The notes beneath the pieces were generated by a model that saw nothing but the letters and a program-made list of their open reading frames with translations, searched no databases and was not told the DNA's origin. From Desulfatibacillum sp. (GTDB lineage Bacteria; Desulfobacterota; Desulfobacteria; Desulfobacterales; SpSt-501), in contig DYEU01000032.1 in NCBI GenBank assembly GCA_020725555.1, positions 177,656-241,655 of the forward strand: 64,000 nucleotides of DNA. The letters are read 5' to 3'. This document shows, in pieces, positions 24,927 through 32,981 of this stretch (its first letter is position 1; each line of letters begins with the position of its first letter). The position numbers and the translations under genes were made by a program.

Positions 24927-25195
24927 GCCCCGCGGCGGCGGAACGAACCACGCACCGCGGCGAAGCCGCGTGCCGGGTTTCCCGGCGGCAGGAGGGGCAT
25001 GCGGCGGCGGGGGTCAGGCGAGGAGGCGGGGGGGGTCCCCCGTTCGGCCGGCTCGAGGCCCGCGCTCGCGACGTGGAACCCCCTCCGCCGTATTTCCTGA
25101 GGTAGGCTTCGGCGAGCGGGCTGGGGAAGCGCACCGTGAGGCCCCCCTATGCTCAGCGAGCGCCCCCTGCGCGGGGAGGGTGTCGCGGAGAGGCC
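24927..25195. other. Gap without supported gene between acr3 promoter and patatin gene
   Basis: The stretch between the acr3 -35 box and the patatin stop codon is GC-rich and contains several open frames by chance, but no frame with a ribosome binding site or recognisable protein. I see no terminator with a T-run. Confidence 0.5.
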
Positions 25196-26128
25196 TCAGC
25201 CGCGGGAGAGGCGGCGCCTGAGCCGCCGGATCGCAGACGACCAACGCCCCTGCCTCAGCGCGTTTTGCAGGGCCGGCAGTCGTGCGCGGGACGCCCGCGC
25301 GCCCGCCGCGATCATCTCGGCGACGGAGGCGAAATCCGTCCAGTGAAACGGTCCGAGCTCGGGCTCGATCAGCACATCGCAAGCCCGGCGGCCGGCCGCG
25401 CGCAGGTGAAGCATCATGATCTCGGTGGCGCGCTGGAGCACATCGATGCCGTCGCGCAGGCACACCGGGCTCTCCAGGCGGGAGCCGACGTCGACGCCCA
25501 CGACGGTTTCGGCGCCGAGCTCCCGCGCCGCCGCCGCCGGCACGGCCTCCAGCATCGCCCCGTCGGCCAGCAGCATCCCCCGGTAGGCGACGGGCGGCAT
25601 CAGGCCGGGAAGGGCGCTGCTCGCCATCACCGCCCGGTGAAGAGACCCTTCGTTCAGGATCACCCGCCGGCCCTGGACCAGGTCCACGGCGGTGGCGGCA
25701 AACGGGATGCGCAGATCGGAAAAGGTGAGGTCCGGAACAAGGCCCGACAGGCACTCCCGCACCTCGCGTTCCGAAAGCAGCGATCCCCGCAGCAGCGTGA
25801 GGTTGAGCAGGTACTCCTTGGCCGCGAAATCCCCGATCCGCTCGAGAACCCCTTCCCGGATTCCGGCCGCAGGCTTGTTCTGCTTGAGCCTCCTCAGCAC
25901 GGAGGACGCCGTCCCGCCGGGGGCAAAGACCCGCATGGCCGCCTCTTTCAGGACGGCGGCGTCGGGCTGCAGGGCGAAGGCGGCGCCGATAACGGCGCCG
26001 ATGCTGCTGCCCACGATCAGCTCGGGGATCAGCCCTTCCTCCTGGAGCACCGCCAGCACGCCGATGTGGGCGAGCCCGCGCGCCCCGCCCCCGCTCAGGG
26101 CCAGTCCAAAGCGCGGTGCGGCAGCCAT
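25196..26128 (-). CDS. Patatin-like phospholipase family protein
   Basis: This 310-residue protein has the patatin signature. The oxyanion glycine-rich loop is ALSGGGARGLAHIGVL near residue 10, the nucleophile elbow is VGSSIGAVIG (GxSxG), and the Asp of the Ser-Asp dyad is in LLADGAMLEAVP. It is related to bacterial RssA/NTE-like lipid hydrolases. The ATG at 26128 overlaps nothing and follows the BASS transporter stop by only 4 bases, so the two are probably co-transcribed. The C-terminus is Arg-rich. Confidence 0.9.
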   Translation of the reverse strand: MAAAPRFGLALSGGGARGLAHIGVLAVLQEEGLIPELIVGSSIGAVIGAAFALQPDAAVLKEAAMRVFAPGGTASSVLRRLKQNKPAAGIREGVLERIGDFAAKEYLLNLTLLRGSLLSEREVRECLSGLVPDLTFSDLRIPFAATAVDLVQGRRVILNEGSLHRAVMASSALPGLMPPVAYRGMLLADGAMLEAVPAAAARELGAETVVGVDVGSRLESPVCLRDGIDVLQRATEIMMLHLRAAGRRACDVLIEPELGPFHWTDFASVAEMIAAGARASRARLPALQNALRQGRWSSAIRRLRRRLSRG

Positions 26129-26132
26129 GGCG

Positions 26133-27137
26133 TCACCCGCCGGCGCGGGGGGGAGACGGGGGAGTGTGCGGCGCCGCAGGCTGAGCGGCGACCGACGTCT
26201 CCCGCTGCAGCCGTCGATAAAAAACCACGGCGGTCGCCATTTGAAAGACAAAGGCCAGCGCCACGGGAAACTGGGCGAGCTCCGGAAGGCTGACCGCAGC
26301 CACTGCCACGGCGATGGGCAGGTTTTTCATCCCCGCGGAAAAGATGAGGGCGATATTTTTCACCGGGCTCAGAAAGGAGCGCCCCATCGCCCAGGCGGCG
26401 CAGAAAAGCGCCGGAAACACCAGCACCAACGCGGCGGCCAGCGGCCCGAGCACGGGGAGGTTGGCGCGCAGCAGGGGAACGGAGATGTTCACGGCCATGA
26501 ACATCAGCATCACCGCGGCGGCACCCGAAACGGCCGGCATGAGAGGAACCCATGGCGTCATGTCGCGTCGGAGCTCCAGGGCTTCGCGCGCCAGCAGTCC
26601 GACCAGAAGCGGCATCAGCACGCTTTCCAGCACGCTGCCGAAAAGCGGGCCCGCATCCACCGCCAGGTAAGCCCCGGCGAAGAGCTTCATCAGAGCGGGA
26701 ATGAGAAAGGGTGCGGCGATCATCGTCGCGGCGTTGATGACGGTGGCAAGCGCCACATCCCCCTTGAGCAGCCCCGTCCAGACGATGGCCATGCCCGCAC
26801 AGGGAACCGCGCCGATCAGAATCACACCGGCCGCAAGGTCCGGCTCGCCTCCGAGCCACAGGAAGGCCAGGACCCAGCAGAGCAGGGGGGCGGCTGCAAA
26901 ATTCAACACCAACCCCAAGAAAACGGCCTTCGTCTCCTGCAAGGCCCGGCCCAGGGTGCGCAGCCTCAGCGTGAACCCCATGGCGCCGATCATGAGAAAA
27001 ATGAGCGCAAAGGCAAAGCGGCGGATGAAGCGCCCCGGCGCCGGGGTCCATCCGCCACTCACCAGACCGAGCAAAAGCGCGGTCACGATCAGTTGCGAAT
27101 ACCGTTGCCGCATGAACGCGGCGAATTTCCCGCCCAT
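26133..27137 (-). CDS. BASS/Acr3-superfamily transporter (bile acid:sodium symporter family)
   Basis: This is a 334-residue ten-helix membrane protein. Regions such as VILIGAVPCAGMAIVWTGLLKGDVALATVINAATM correspond to the Cys-containing helix and cross-over region of the BASS/ACR3 fold, and KNIALIFSAGMKNLPIAVAVA to its C-terminal repeat. It is clearly related to, but distinct from, the acr3 gene of the neighbouring operon. Substrate may be arsenite or an organic anion. AAGGAGG precedes the ATG at 27137. Confidence 0.85.
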   Translation of the reverse strand: MGGKFAAFMRQRYSQLIVTALLLGLVSGGWTPAPGRFIRRFAFALIFLMIGAMGFTLRLRTLGRALQETKAVFLGLVLNFAAAPLLCWVLAFLWLGGEPDLAAGVILIGAVPCAGMAIVWTGLLKGDVALATVINAATMIAAPFLIPALMKLFAGAYLAVDAGPLFGSVLESVLMPLLVGLLAREALELRRDMTPWVPLMPAVSGAAAVMLMFMAVNISVPLLRANLPVLGPLAAALVLVFPALFCAAWAMGRSFLSPVKNIALIFSAGMKNLPIAVAVAAVSLPELAQFPVALAFVFQMATAVVFYRRLQRETSVAAQPAAPHTPPSPPRAGG

Positions 27138-27285
27138 GGCGTCCTCCTTCTTCGGTTGGGGTCCGCCATCGCCCTTACCCAATCCCGTGCTGCGGCTTTT
27201 GGGACCCCCCCGAGGCCGAATGGGCCGCCCTTCCCGATCCCCTCGCGCCTCGGCCGGCAGCCGGACCGGGGAGGCCACGGGCCGG

Positions 27286-27660
27286 CTACGATCCCGGGAC
27301 CAGGGATTCCATCCCTTCGATCGCCGTCGCAAACACGGTGGAAGCGAGCGCAAAACGGGCGGTCAGGAGCGCCTCCCCGATTTCCTTGGCGCTGACTCCC
27401 GAGCGCTGCGCGATCTTGATGAACGTCTCGGTGCACAGATGGCTGCCGACCGCCGCAGCCGCGGCGATCATGATGAGATGCTTGTATTTGGGCGGGATGT
27501 GCTGAAGATCCTCCATGAGAAACTTGCGCTCCCCGGCCTGGCGTGGAATCCATCCGGGCAGGATTTTCGACATCAACACCATCGGCCGGGGCTCCTCGCC
27601 CAAGCCCTCTTCCATGCGCCGGAGAATCTCCTCGATGTTCAACGGCTTCTTGTCTTCCAT
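27286..27660 (-). CDS. Carboxymuconolactone decarboxylase/AhpD-like family protein
   Basis: This is a 124-residue all-helical protein with the CMD core IPPKYKHLIMIAAAAAVGSHLCTETFIKIAQRSGVSAKEIGEALLTAR. AhpD-type peroxidase adaptors have a CxxC pair; here only one Cys is present, so disulfide chemistry of the AhpD type is unlikely. GGAGGGAACCC places the start at 27660. The function is unknown. Confidence 0.85.
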   Translation of the reverse strand: MEDKKPLNIEEILRRMEEGLGEEPRPMVLMSKILPGWIPRQAGERKFLMEDLQHIPPKYKHLIMIAAAAAVGSHLCTETFIKIAQRSGVSAKEIGEALLTARFALASTVFATAIEGMESLVPGS

Positions 27661-27915
27661 GGGTTCCCTCCTTCCGGGGTGTTCAGAAATCCTCAATTCT
27701 CCGCCCTCTCCTCGAACCGGGGCGGGAGAGGTCCGGGATGCAGGAAAGCCGGAGGTGACGATCGATGCGGGCCTTCTGGAAACGCCTCTCCGCCTCGACC
27801 GCCCTGTCGTTGAGCTCGAGAGGTCATGTCACGGCCGGCGGTCAGGTCCGGGTTTCTCCCCCGAAACCCGCCGGGGTTCGGGAATCGCTCCGCCCGGGCC
27901 GGCCTTGCCCCCCGC

Positions 27916-29043
27916 TCAGGGGACCCCGGGTCGGCAGGGCGGCTGGGGAACGCCCGCTCCGGCAGGGGTGAAGACGATCTGCCAGAGTTGAATCGCCCGC
28001 GCCCGGAACGCCCCGGCGCAGGAGAGAAGATAGTAGTCCCACATGCGCTTGAAGCGTGCATCGTACTTCCCCTGAAGACCCGGCCAGGCGTTCTCAAAAC
28101 GGCGGTGCCAGGCCATCAAGGTGCGGTCGTAGTGCGGGCCCAGGTTGTGAACGTCCTCGATGACCCAGAGCCCCTCGGCCGCGCGGGAGATCTGCGCCAA
28201 CGAGGGCAACATGCCGTTCGGGAAAATGTAGCGCGTGATCCAGGGGTCGCAGCCGCGGCGGGATTCGTTCGCCCCGATGGTCTGCAGCAGAAACACCCCG
28301 CCCGGGGCGAGGAGGGAGGCGACGTTCTCCATGAAGCGGCGGTAATTGCGGACGCCGACATGCTCGAACATGCCCACGGAGACGATCTTGTCGTAGACGC
28401 CGTCGATTTCGCGGTAATCGCCCTCGATGCATTCGACCGGGAGCCCGCGGCAGAATGCGCGGGCATAGGCAAGCTGCCCGCGGGACAGGTTGACGGCCGT
28501 CACGCGGCAACCGCGCCGCTCGGCCGCATACCGGGCAAGCCCCCCCCAGCCGCAGCCGATGTCCAACAGGCGGTCGGAGGCCTGCAGCCCGATCTTGCGG
28601 CAAATCAGCTCGAGCTTGTTCCTCTGGGCCGCTTCCAGGTCGTCGCCGTCGCCGAAGAAGGCGCAGCTGTACTGGTTGTAGGAATCGAGAAACGAGAGAA
28701 AGAGGTCGTTTCCCAGCTCGTAGTGGCGATCGATGACGCGGCGCGCCCGCGAGCGCGACTGGAGGTTGAAGAGAAGCGCCGGCAGCGCGCGCAGGAGAAG
28801 CAAGGCGTTTCCGCGCACCCGGCCCTCGATCCCGCTTCGCAAGAGGCGGTCGAAGAACTCGTCCAGTCGCGGGCAATCCCACCAGCCGTCCATGTAGGAT
28901 TCGCCAAGGCCGAGGTTGCGCTCGGCGATCACCCGACGGTAGAAGCGCGGGTCGTGGACCTGAATGTCCCAGGGCCGATCGCCCTCCACGGTCACCCCCG
29001 CCTCGGCAAGCAGCCTCAGGACCCGCCGCCGATCACCGCGCAT
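27916..29043 (-). CDS. cfa: Cyclopropane-fatty-acyl-phospholipid synthase
   Basis: This is a 375-residue protein with an N-terminal lipid-binding domain (GLGESYMDGWWDCPRLDEFF is the conserved family segment) and a C-terminal SAM methyltransferase domain (LLDIGCGWGGLARYAAER). It transfers a methylene group from SAM to unsaturated acyl chains of membrane phospholipids, a change linked to acid and solvent stress. AAGGAGGCGGCG precedes the ATG. It is the last of four closely spaced leftward genes that start at the NifX-like gene behind a sigma-54 promoter. Confidence 0.93.
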   Translation of the reverse strand: MRGDRRRVLRLLAEAGVTVEGDRPWDIQVHDPRFYRRVIAERNLGLGESYMDGWWDCPRLDEFFDRLLRSGIEGRVRGNALLLLRALPALLFNLQSRSRARRVIDRHYELGNDLFLSFLDSYNQYSCAFFGDGDDLEAAQRNKLELICRKIGLQASDRLLDIGCGWGGLARYAAERRGCRVTAVNLSRGQLAYARAFCRGLPVECIEGDYREIDGVYDKIVSVGMFEHVGVRNYRRFMENVASLLAPGGVFLLQTIGANESRRGCDPWITRYIFPNGMLPSLAQISRAAEGLWVIEDVHNLGPHYDRTLMAWHRRFENAWPGLQGKYDARFKRMWDYYLLSCAGAFRARAIQLWQIVFTPAGAGVPQPPCRPGVP

Positions 29044-29070
29044 CGCCGCCTCCTTCGTCCTTGCGCCGCA

Positions 29071-29469
29071 TCATGCGGCCTTTCCGAGCAAATCGGCTGC
29101 GATCCGGCGCAGGGCGTCCAGCACCCGACCGATTTCCTCTTCGGAAACCTCCAGCGTGCTGAACGGTCCCCGCTTGGCAATGTGCAGATCGTCTTCCAGG
29201 TTGAGATAACACGAGCAGGCAATCCCCAGACGCTCGGCGACGCCCCGGGCGCAGGCGTTGGCGCAGCCGTCCACCACGATCCGGTGCCTCAGATTTTTGA
29301 CGACCTGCACCTGTCGCGGGATTCCCCGGCAAAGCGCCGGCAAGGAACAGATGCCGACCTGTCCCGGCCCCGCTTCCCGGACAAGACGCATCGCCGCCGC
29401 GCCGGTCAGGACCCCCGAATTGGAACCTGCGCTGTTGCAGGCGATCACCCCGATTTCCGGCATCCTCAT
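29071..29469 (-). CDS. Putative zinc-binding protein (Cys-rich, DGCANACAR type)
   Basis: This is a 132-residue protein opening MRMPEIGVIACNSAGSNSG. It carries further conserved cysteines in GICSLPALCRG and VVDGCANACARGVAERLG. A paralogue with the same layout (CSGGSNVGQ, DGCAVGCARATL) is encoded at 51728-52147. Proteins of this kind are annotated as putative zinc-binding; the biochemical role is unknown. GAGGAGG fixes the start. It follows the SelW-like selenoprotein in the same transcript. Confidence 0.8.
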   Translation of the reverse strand: MRMPEIGVIACNSAGSNSGVLTGAAAMRLVREAGPGQVGICSLPALCRGIPRQVQVVKNLRHRIVVDGCANACARGVAERLGIACSCYLNLEDDLHIAKRGPFSTLEVSEEEIGRVLDALRRIAADLLGKAA

Positions 29470-29525
29470 CTTTCCTCCTCGTTCCACGGGGGCGGGAGCG
29501 ACCGCCCGCCCCGGCCATGAGCCTC

Positions 29526-29822
29526 TCAGGCCATGGGAAAAGGATCGGTGATCTTCAGCTGCTGCCCGGGGAGCAACCGGGCGTGCGGCAGGAGCTTCAC
29601 CAGGACCTCTTCGTCGGTCGGCAGTCGCCGGCACGCTCCCTGGTTGCTGTAGATGACCCGATCGTCCAGGCGGACTTCGAAGACCCCGCTGTGCCCTTCC
29701 ACGAGTTCGGCCTTGAGACCGAAGAATTTCGTGATCGCTGCGGCCAGCCCGGTCGCACGGTTGGCAAACCCTCATTCCAGGCAGTAGCGGATGCGGACTT
29801 TCTTGCTTTGCTGTGGATCCAT
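29526..29822 (-). CDS. SelW-like (Rdx family) selenoprotein
   Basis: The frame from ATG 29822 to TGA 29526 contains one in-frame TGA at 29774-29772, codon 17. It reads MDPQQSKKVRIRYCLE-U-GFANRATGL, giving the CxxU redox motif at the end of the first beta strand, exactly where SelW/SelT/SelH-type thioredoxin-fold proteins have CxxC or CxxU. The remainder (VFEVRLDDRVIYSNQGACRR, then LPTDEEVLVKLLP) matches the small Rdx fold. GAGGAGGAGGCC is an excellent ribosome binding site for the ATG, so translation is intended to cross the UGA. Product 98 residues, cytoplasmic, probably a selenol-based thiol oxidoreductase. Confidence 0.88.
29739..29757 (-). promoter_or_regulatory. SECIS-like hairpin of the SelW-like gene
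   Basis: After the UGA the mRNA can fold UGCGACC against GGCCGCA (one A-C mismatch) with loop GGGCU, beginning 21 bases from the UGA. The stem is weaker than in the other two cases, but loop position and the leading GG fit bacterial SECIS requirements. Confidence 0.6.
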
Positions 29823-29837
29823 GGCCTCCTCCTCTTT

Positions 29838-30146
29838 TCATGGCGGGGCACCGGGGAAGATCCGGCGCAAAGCCTCATCCAGCGGTCCCCATTGGTCATC
29901 CACCACCTCGATGCCGCGGGTCTTGAGCCATTCCTTGTGGAAGCTCCAGATCCCGTTGCAAACCACCTTGCGCACGCCCTGCCTCGCGAGAAACCGGCAA
30001 ACCGACCAGGGATCCTCGGCAGGAAACGGCTGAACCCTCGGGTGCAGATCGCTCCCCCCTTCTCCCTCGAGGAAAAGCACCTCGTCGCAGAACCCAAAAC
30101 AAGGGGCGACCCGCTTGCCCAAAAGCAAAATCGCAATCTTTTCCAC
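29838..30146 (-). CDS. NifX/NifB-type dinitrogenase iron-molybdenum cofactor domain protein
   Basis: This protein of about 102 residues begins VEKIAILLLGKRVAPCFGFCDEV and contains VCRFLARQGVRKVVCNGIWSF, the usual pattern of the MTH1175/NifX-like domain family. Such proteins bind Fe-S or metalloclusters. The GTG at 30146 is the most reasonable start; an in-frame upstream extension to 30206 lacks family character. It is the first gene after a sigma-54 promoter and lies 15 bases ahead of the SelW-like selenoprotein. Confidence 0.75.
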   Translation of the reverse strand: MEKIAILLLGKRVAPCFGFCDEVLFLEGEGGSDLHPRVQPFPAEDPWSVCRFLARQGVRKVVCNGIWSFHKEWLKTRGIEVVDDQWGPLDEALRRIFPGAPP

Positions 30147-30201
30147 CTTACACCGCGTTGTTCCGGGTTGCCTTTCACGCCGCCTGCCTCCTGAGCGAAA
30201 G

Positions 30202-30217
30202 AGCAAAAACGATACCC
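30202..30217 (-). promoter_or_regulatory. Sigma-54 promoter for the NifX-like/selenoprotein operon
   Basis: Read leftward, GGGTATCGTTTTTGCT has the -24 GG and -12 GC separated by exactly 10 bases. The predicted start is about 45 bases before the NifX-like GTG. The -12 box (TTGCT) is perfect; the -24 box matches mainly in the GG. Confidence 0.6.
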
Positions 30218-30290
30218 GACCGCGCAGCGAGCCGAGATCCGCAGAACGTCCGCCGCGAGCGGGCCTTGTCGAACACCCGGCGCATGCTTA

Positions 30291-30339
30291 TGTTTCACCA
30301 TATGAAACACATGGAGGGCTCGACGTTTCCCCATGAAAC
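30291..30339. promoter_or_regulatory. Two tandem dyads, candidate enhancer sites for a sigma-54 activator
   Basis: TGTTTCA-CCATA-TGAAACA (30291-30309) and GTTTC-CCCAT-GAAAC (30325-30339) share arm sequence and a 5-base spacer, and their centres are 32 bp apart, about three helical turns. They lie between two divergent sigma-54 promoters, 74-140 bp from each, the usual place for activator binding. The rest of the 30218-30440 gap holds no gene. Confidence 0.65.
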
Positions 30340-30440
30340 CATTTTCCGCCCCAGAGGTGGCGCCCGTCCCTGAGGCCTGACACGCCGCAAATGATCGCCG
30401 CCCGGGCCCTCGGCGGAGACCCGAGGGCGGGTTCGCCGTG

Positions 30441-30456
30441 TGGCATGGGCCTTGCT
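30441..30456 (+). promoter_or_regulatory. Sigma-54 promoter for the radical SAM gene
   Basis: TGGCATGGGCCTTGCT has TGGCA at -24 and TTGCT at -12 with GG and GC 10 bases apart. The predicted transcript starts about 40 bases before the ATG at 30509. Confidence 0.8.
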
Positions 30457-30508
30457 CGGAAGGGGTCGACAAGCAACGCTCGCACCCACGCGACAAGGAG
30501 GTTCAGGT

Positions 30509-31663
30509 ATGGCGACGCAAACGGCAACCGACATCCCGCGGACTTCCTTTCTTTTCCGAAAACCGGCGGTGCCGGCGGCCGGCCTTCCCCCCTTGCGGCG
30601 GACGAGCCAGTTCCGGCGAGCCTGTCGCAGCTGGTTGTTCCCCTATCTCCGATCGCGGCTGGCGGCAAACGAGTTCCGCCCCGTGCTCTCGTTTTTCTAC
30701 ACCGACCTCAATTGCAACCTGAGCTGCAGCTACTGTTACAGCCGCGGCAGGAACATCCCCGGGATGAGCTGGGAGACGGCCTGCGCCGCCGTGGAATGGC
30801 TCGAGCGGCAGGGCTGCCGGGTGCTCGCCTACATGGGGGGCGAGCCCCTGGTGCGCAAGCCCTTCGTCGTGGAGCTGACGCGCCTGGCGGCGGAGAAGGG
30901 CTTCTTCGTTTATCTCCCGACCAACGGGATCCTGATGGACCGGGATTTCATCGACGCCATCGGCGAGGCCGGCGTGGCCGCGGTGAACCTCGCGGTCGAC
31001 GCCATGGACGGCTATGCCGGGATCCCCAAGAACCTGAAGCGCATCCTGCCGCAGTTTGAGTACCTCGTCCAGCAGGAGAAACGCTACGGCTACCACACCT
31101 TCCTCAACATCAACATCACCGGCAAGAACGTCGACGACGTGATGGCGCTGACGGAGACGGCCCACCGCTACGGCATCGCCACCGACTACCACATCAGCGA
31201 GCCGCCGCCGATCGACTACGAGGGCTTCGATCCCGGCGAAACCGATGTCTGGATCCGCGAATCGCAGGTCGACGCCGTGGACGAACTGATCGACTGGCTG
31301 ATCGCCAAGAACCGGGCGGGCTACACCATGGTCAACTCGATCGCCCACCTGGAGGCCATGAAGCGCTTCATTCGCCGCAAGCTGCCCCGCTGGCCCTGCC
31401 GCGCAGGCCGGGTCTCCATGGTCATCCGGCTGGACGGGAGCTTCGCGCCCTGCTTCGAGTACTACGCGAGCGAGGAGGACTGGGGCGACATCCGCCGGGG
31501 GCCGCGCTTCGACGAGGAGCGCCTCGAGCGCCTCAAGGCGCGCTGCAGCCCGGGGTGCCTGTCGACCTGCAACTTCCAGGTCAGCCACTATTCGCAGTCC
31601 TGGCTGCGCTCCCTGCAATGGGTGGCCAAGCACGCCTACTCGCAGTTCTTCGGCGTCTCCTGA
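30509..31663 (+). CDS. Radical SAM protein with C-terminal cysteine cluster
   Basis: This is a 384-residue enzyme. The radical SAM motif CNLSCSYC lies near residue 73, with YMGGEPLVRKPF as the SAM-binding GGE motif. The C-terminal third carries WPCRAGR, APCFEYY and CSPGCLSTCNF, an auxiliary-cluster-like (SPASM/twitch) arrangement. AAGGAGG 9 bases upstream fixes the start. It is transcribed from a sigma-54 promoter and shares enhancer-like dyads with the NifX-like/selenoprotein operon. The substrate is unknown; a maturation role in a metal- or selenium-linked pathway is possible. Confidence 0.88.
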   Translation: MATQTATDIPRTSFLFRKPAVPAAGLPPLRRTSQFRRACRSWLFPYLRSRLAANEFRPVLSFFYTDLNCNLSCSYCYSRGRNIPGMSWETACAAVEWLERQGCRVLAYMGGEPLVRKPFVVELTRLAAEKGFFVYLPTNGILMDRDFIDAIGEAGVAAVNLAVDAMDGYAGIPKNLKRILPQFEYLVQQEKRYGYHTFLNINITGKNVDDVMALTETAHRYGIATDYHISEPPPIDYEGFDPGETDVWIRESQVDAVDELIDWLIAKNRAGYTMVNSIAHLEAMKRFIRRKLPRWPCRAGRVSMVIRLDGSFAPCFEYYASEEDWGDIRRGPRFDEERLERLKARCSPGCLSTCNFQVSHYSQSWLRSLQWVAKHAYSQFFGVS

Positions 31664-31690
31664 GCGCCCCCCGCGCGGGCGCTGTGCAGC

Positions 31691-32611
31691 TCAAGCGGCC
31701 CCTGGGGCGGAAGCCGCACAGCCCCCCCCGCGGACCAGAAGCACCGGTCGGTCGCTGTATTCGGCGACGTTGCGCGAAACCGATCCCCAGAGAATCCCCT
31801 CCACCCGTCCCTTGCCGTGGGTGCCCATGAAGACGAGCGAGACGTCTTCCTCGCGTGCGATCGGAAGCAGCGCCGCTCGGGGGTTGCCCACGGCAAGCCG
31901 CGTGCGCACGGCAAACCCTTCGGATCGCAGCCGACGCTCCGTGTCTTCCAGCTTGCGCCGGTCCAGCCGTTCGAACTCCCGGAATTTTTCATCCGGCTGA
32001 AGCGACATGGCCCTTTCGTCCATGACGTGGACCACCACGATCTCGCCGACGGCGGAGGCCTTCAGGCGCCAGAGTGCCTCCAGAGCCGCTTGCGAGCATT
32101 CCGACCAGTCGACCGGAAACAGCACGCGGCGGAATGGATCCCTGCAGGGAGCGTTCTCCGAAGATACCCCTCCGCCGTAAACCTCGGGACACTTGGGGAT
32201 ATAGACCGGAAGCCTTCCATAGCGGACGAGGCGGTCGGTCGTTGATCCGAAAAGAATTTCATCGAGCCCGCTCTTGCGCTCGCGCCCGCTGACGATCAGG
32301 GAGACCTGTTCTTCGTCGGCCGCCTGGAGAATCCGGCGCCAGGGGAGTCCGGTCTCGACCCGGACCTTCGCCTTCAGGCCCTGCGCCTGGGCGATGCGCA
32401 CGGCCTCTTCCATGCGCCCGGAGAGCTCCGCCTCCAAGGAAGCGAGCATCTGCCGCGCCTGTCGCCCCTTAACGGGGAAGCGCTCTTCCGCCCGGATCAC
32501 GTGCACCAGGACGATCTCTTCGGTTCCGGCGCGCCGCAGGTTGGTGATGCAGCCAAACACTTCGCGGTAGTATGCCTCCAGTGCCGTGGCATAAAGGATC
32601 TTGCGGAACAT
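31691..32611 (-). CDS. Universal stress protein, two UspA domains
   Basis: This is a 306-residue tandem UspA protein. Domain 1 (about residues 1-140) ends with SGRERKSGLDEILFGSTTDRL. Domain 2 (about 160-300) contains the ATP-binding signature GTHGKGRVEGILWGSVS and ends in PVLLVRGGG. It is cytoplasmic and probably binds nucleotide. AAGGAGGGGAC precedes the ATG at 32611. It is expressed from a near-perfect sigma-54 promoter, divergent from the TauE/SafE permease, which has an almost identical promoter. Confidence 0.93.
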   Translation of the reverse strand: MFRKILYATALEAYYREVFGCITNLRRAGTEEIVLVHVIRAEERFPVKGRQARQMLASLEAELSGRMEEAVRIAQAQGLKAKVRVETGLPWRRILQAADEEQVSLIVSGRERKSGLDEILFGSTTDRLVRYGRLPVYIPKCPEVYGGGVSSENAPCRDPFRRVLFPVDWSECSQAALEALWRLKASAVGEIVVVHVMDERAMSLQPDEKFREFERLDRRKLEDTERRLRSEGFAVRTRLAVGNPRAALLPIAREEDVSLVFMGTHGKGRVEGILWGSVSRNVAEYSDRPVLLVRGGGCAASAPGAA

Positions 32612-32653
32612 GTCCCCTCCTTGGGTCGTGCAAAGTGCTCCGGCCCCGAAAAG

Positions 32654-32669
32654 AGCAATTCCGGTGCCA
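32654..32669 (-). promoter_or_regulatory. Sigma-54 promoter of the UspA gene
   Basis: Leftward TGGCACCGGAATTGCT: consensus -24 (TGGCAC) and -12 (TTGCT) with a 5-base spacer. The predicted start is about 30 bases before the ATG. It differs from the divergent promoter at 32917 in only one position. Confidence 0.9.
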
Positions 32670-32916
32670 TCCGCTGAAGCTTTCGCGGCTTGCGCGCCTG
32701 GAGAGGCGACACGCCGCCCTGAACGCCCCCGCTGTGAGAAACCCCCGAGGGAGAGGCCCGGCCGAAGGCGTTCCACGAGGTGAAACGGCTTTCTCCGCCG
32801 GGGCTGCTGCGAAAGGGTTCGACCCAGCCCTCCGGCAGGGGGCAGGATCCCCCGTTTGCGCCCGCTCAGGGCGCTTATGGGTTCTGCGTGGAAACCGAGG
32901 CCTCGTTTTACACCAC
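32670..32916. other. Space between divergent sigma-54 promoters
   Basis: About 250 bases without a supported gene. It must hold the activator binding sites for one or both sigma-54 promoters, but I find no copy of the TGTTTCA-N5-TGAAACA dyad here and no other clear inverted repeat. Confidence 0.5.
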
Positions 32917-32932
32917 TGGCACAGGAATTGCT
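32917..32932 (+). promoter_or_regulatory. Sigma-54 promoter of the TauE/SafE permease gene
   Basis: TGGCACAGGAATTGCT matches the TGGCAC-N5-TTGCW consensus. The predicted start is about 38 bases before the ATG at 32982. Confidence 0.9.
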
Positions 32933-32981
32933 GAATCCCTGGCGTGTCGCTCGCTTTATTTCCACAAAAGGAGGAAATCCC

